NCBI GenBank assembly: GCA_000181795.3
Contig: CM012955.1
Coordinates: forward strand, 9,508,056 to 9,572,055
From: Trichinella spiralis
Lineage: Eukaryota > Nematoda > Enoplea > Trichinellida > Trichinellidae
Length of the DNA: 64,000 bases
Direction of reading: 5' to 3'
Position 1 is the first letter of the stretch; each line of letters starts with the position of its first letter. Positions 62,413 through 64,000 of the stretch are shown piece by piece. The notes beneath the pieces were generated by a model. That model was not told the origin of the DNA. It saw only the letters and a program-made list of their open reading frames with translations, and ran no database searches. A program made the position numbers and the translations under genes.

Positions 62413-63126
62413 TCATTCCTTAATTGTAATGTTCGCCGCAGCATAAATCTTCGCCAAAGTTCGAATGCGATCGTCGTAAGCAGCACGATTGTCTTTGTAC
62501 AACTTGTACGCTTCCGCATTCGCTGGACTGCGGATATTTGGCTCGGCGAGCAACGTCTGAACGGATACTAAAATATCCTTTAACTGCATCGAAGAACGCC
62601 ATCCGTCTTCTTGAAGAAGCGAAATACAAACTGATCCGCCGCTGAAAACGTTCGGATGCAAAATTGGTGGAGAAAACCTAGAAAAGAATCGCAGCATAAC
62701 AAACAGCACGTTGGTTTTTGGAAAACAAACAATAACAGACCAAATTTTTGCCGGTGGTTTGTACGGATAATTTTCACCGAACAAAATGAACAACTTGTAC
62801 AGGCCACCTTCCCACGGTGTATTTTGCGGCCCTGGAATCCAGCATTCCCATTTACGCAACTCCAAAGTTCCGTCTGACGCAACAACCGGCTTCGCAATGA
62901 AACCGGGTGGATGATTTTTTCTCCAATTACGTCTTTCTTCAAGTAGACGATTTCGACGAGTGTTCACCTACAACGACAATTCACATTCAGTAGATTGTTA
63001 GATTTAAAAAATGAAACTGTTTTTTTCAACAACGATTTATCATCGTCGATGTTGAAATAAACTATTATTGTGATTAAAGTACAAAAAAATAACATTTACC
63101 AAAGATTGCTTGTCACCTTCGGTCAT
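62413..63126 (-). CDS. UBE2I-like: UBC9-like SUMO-conjugating E2 enzyme
   Basis: E2 enzyme that takes SUMO from the E1 onto its catalytic cysteine and transfers it to substrate lysines, mostly in the nucleus. Exons 63100-63126, 62741-62967 and 62413-62677 give 519 nt, 172 residues (human UBC9: 158). Introns of 132 and 63 bp (GTAAAT..GTTGTAG, GTCTGT..TTCTAG). UBC9-specific features: NRLLEERRNWRKNHPPGF at the N terminus matching the SUMO/E1-binding helix, GPQNTPWEGGLYKL, the HPN motif, and the active-site Cys102 in GGSVCISLLQEDGW. Two active-site neighbours differ from human UBC9: Phe96 replaces Tyr87 and Ser135 replaces Asp127, and the Asp-Lys-Asp insert after the cysteine is one residue shorter. 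These changes resemble ubiquitin E2s of the RAD6 type. A divergent UBC9 or UBC9 paralogue is most likely; a ubiquitin E2 is less likely. Start chosen because MTEGDKQSL precedes a good donor and gives the UBC9 N-terminal length. Confidence 0.85.
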
Positions 63127-63429
63127 TTTCGCAGAAACTTCTTCTATTCTGACAAATTACCGTACAGTAGTGGCGAGCAAGTTCTTTACAGTAATTAATA
63201 ATGAAGTAATTAACCCGATCTGAAAAAGGAATAGTAAAATAATGGTAATCTCGTAGGCATGATAAAAAAAAATTAATCGCAAAAAATAAAAAATTTTTTT
63301 TTCTTTTAATATTTTTAAAATTGATATTTAATTGAAAGAAAGCCTAAGTTTGATGTTGACTTGTTTGTGCAGTGTGTGAAAGGGTATTTTGCGCATTGGG
63401 AGAAGTCTTTCGAGAAAGTTAACAAACGA

Positions 63430-63860
63430 TTCAACGCCTAAATTGTAACATTGTTTTTTCAGTGCAGTAATGATGGGCAGAGAAGAAAATTTTTTTTTTC
63501 TGTATGTTTGTCGTTTCGGATCGTGTAGTTTGAAATTTACCGAACGAAACGAAAATAAGATTGTAAATCAAAGTGGCTGTCGTTTGTTGGAAAGCGAGCC
63601 GACATCTGGGCGTTGGTGATTTATTGTTGCCCAGATAGCGGATGTCAGCGTTGGACAGGAGTCGGACTTTTGACACTGGAGCGGTGAAATAAATTTTCAT
63701 CCGGGCGGCCAGATCAAATTTTGGTTTAAAGTCGATTGAACAAAATTGCTACAACAGCCGACAGCTGCCTGTCAACACGCGCTTTAAGATAAGTTGAGAA
63801 GAGCGTCAAAATTGCGTCGGGTGAATAACTGTTCATCCATGCAGACAACAACAACAACAA
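63430..63860. other. Balanced-composition stretch upstream of the UBC9-like gene
   Basis: From about 63,500 to 63,860 the DNA is richer in G and C. The minus strand is open from 63,700 (MKIYFTAPVSKVRLLSNADI) for 89 codons, but no splice sites or family support it. It could be an upstream exon or promoter of the UBC9-like gene, or the end of a neighbouring gene. Confidence 0.25.
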
Positions 63861-64000
63861 TAACACGAACGTGAAGCTTCTCTTTTGCTCAACTCTCAGT
63901 CGTTGTCCTGTTTGAAAAATAATAATAAATAATCAATATAATAAATAATAATAATTTTTAAAAACAATTTCAAATTTTGTAAAATTATTTTTGATAAACA

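Noticed and set aside
62356-62571. 69-codon plus-strand frame
   Set aside because: Antisense to the last UBC9-like exon.
1-64000. CRISPR arrays, tRNA and rRNA genes
   Set aside because: No regularly spaced repeats with spacers, no TTCGA-type tRNA T-arm with a matching acceptor stem, and no rRNA-like blocks were seen; the DNA is eukaryotic.

Overview
The window is nuclear DNA of an AT-rich invertebrate animal. The genes have short introns (mostly 53 to 125 bp, GT..AG) and animal-type proteins: a CCR4-NOT scaffold and a UBC9-type SUMO E2. There are many microsatellites and a decayed LTR-type retroelement. The small introns and long homopolymer amino-acid runs fit an ecdysozoan (an enoplean-type nematode or a chelicerate, for example), but nothing here fixes the phylum.

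Layout. Positions 1 to about 33,900 hold no gene I can support. This is AT-rich DNA with many simple repeats and a few islands of more balanced composition that could be regulatory or unseen exons. From 34,000 to 36,400 there are splice-like signals on both strands, short open stretches and a CpG-rich island with a perfect hairpin, so one or two genes probably start or end here, but I could not assemble one. A small multi-exon gene for an acidic protein lies on the minus strand at 37.1-37.9 kb, with a CCAAT/CRE-like promoter. A possible small secreted-protein ORF follows at 38.8-39.1 kb.

The main gene is CNOT1, minus strand, 49,372 to 39,557. I resolved 21 coding exons whose lengths sum to 7,485 nt, giving 2,494 residues in one continuous frame. 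It has all central and C-terminal domains of the deadenylase scaffold but appears to start about 240 residues inside the human protein. Its 3' half is one 3.7 kb GC-rich exon with long Gln, His, Ala and Pro runs.

From 49.7 to 56.5 kb the DNA is again AT-rich, with a 99-bp tandem duplication and coding-like debris at 54.0-54.9 kb. A plus-strand gene for a 171-residue single-pass membrane protein, with a 5' leader intron, sits at 56.6-57.2 kb. Possible small exons lie at 58.0-58.3 kb. A broken LTR-class retroelement with a gag-like start, a protease motif and five diverged Cys-rich repeat units occupies 59.1-61.2 kb (minus). A three-exon UBC9-like gene (minus) is at 62.4-63.1 kb.

The recognisable host genes act in mRNA deadenylation (CNOT1) and SUMO conjugation (UBC9). 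Both are housekeeping functions, and nothing suggests they form one system. I found no convincing new system; the most unusual items are the structure of CNOT1, the altered active-site residues of the UBC9-like enzyme, and the acidic repeat protein.
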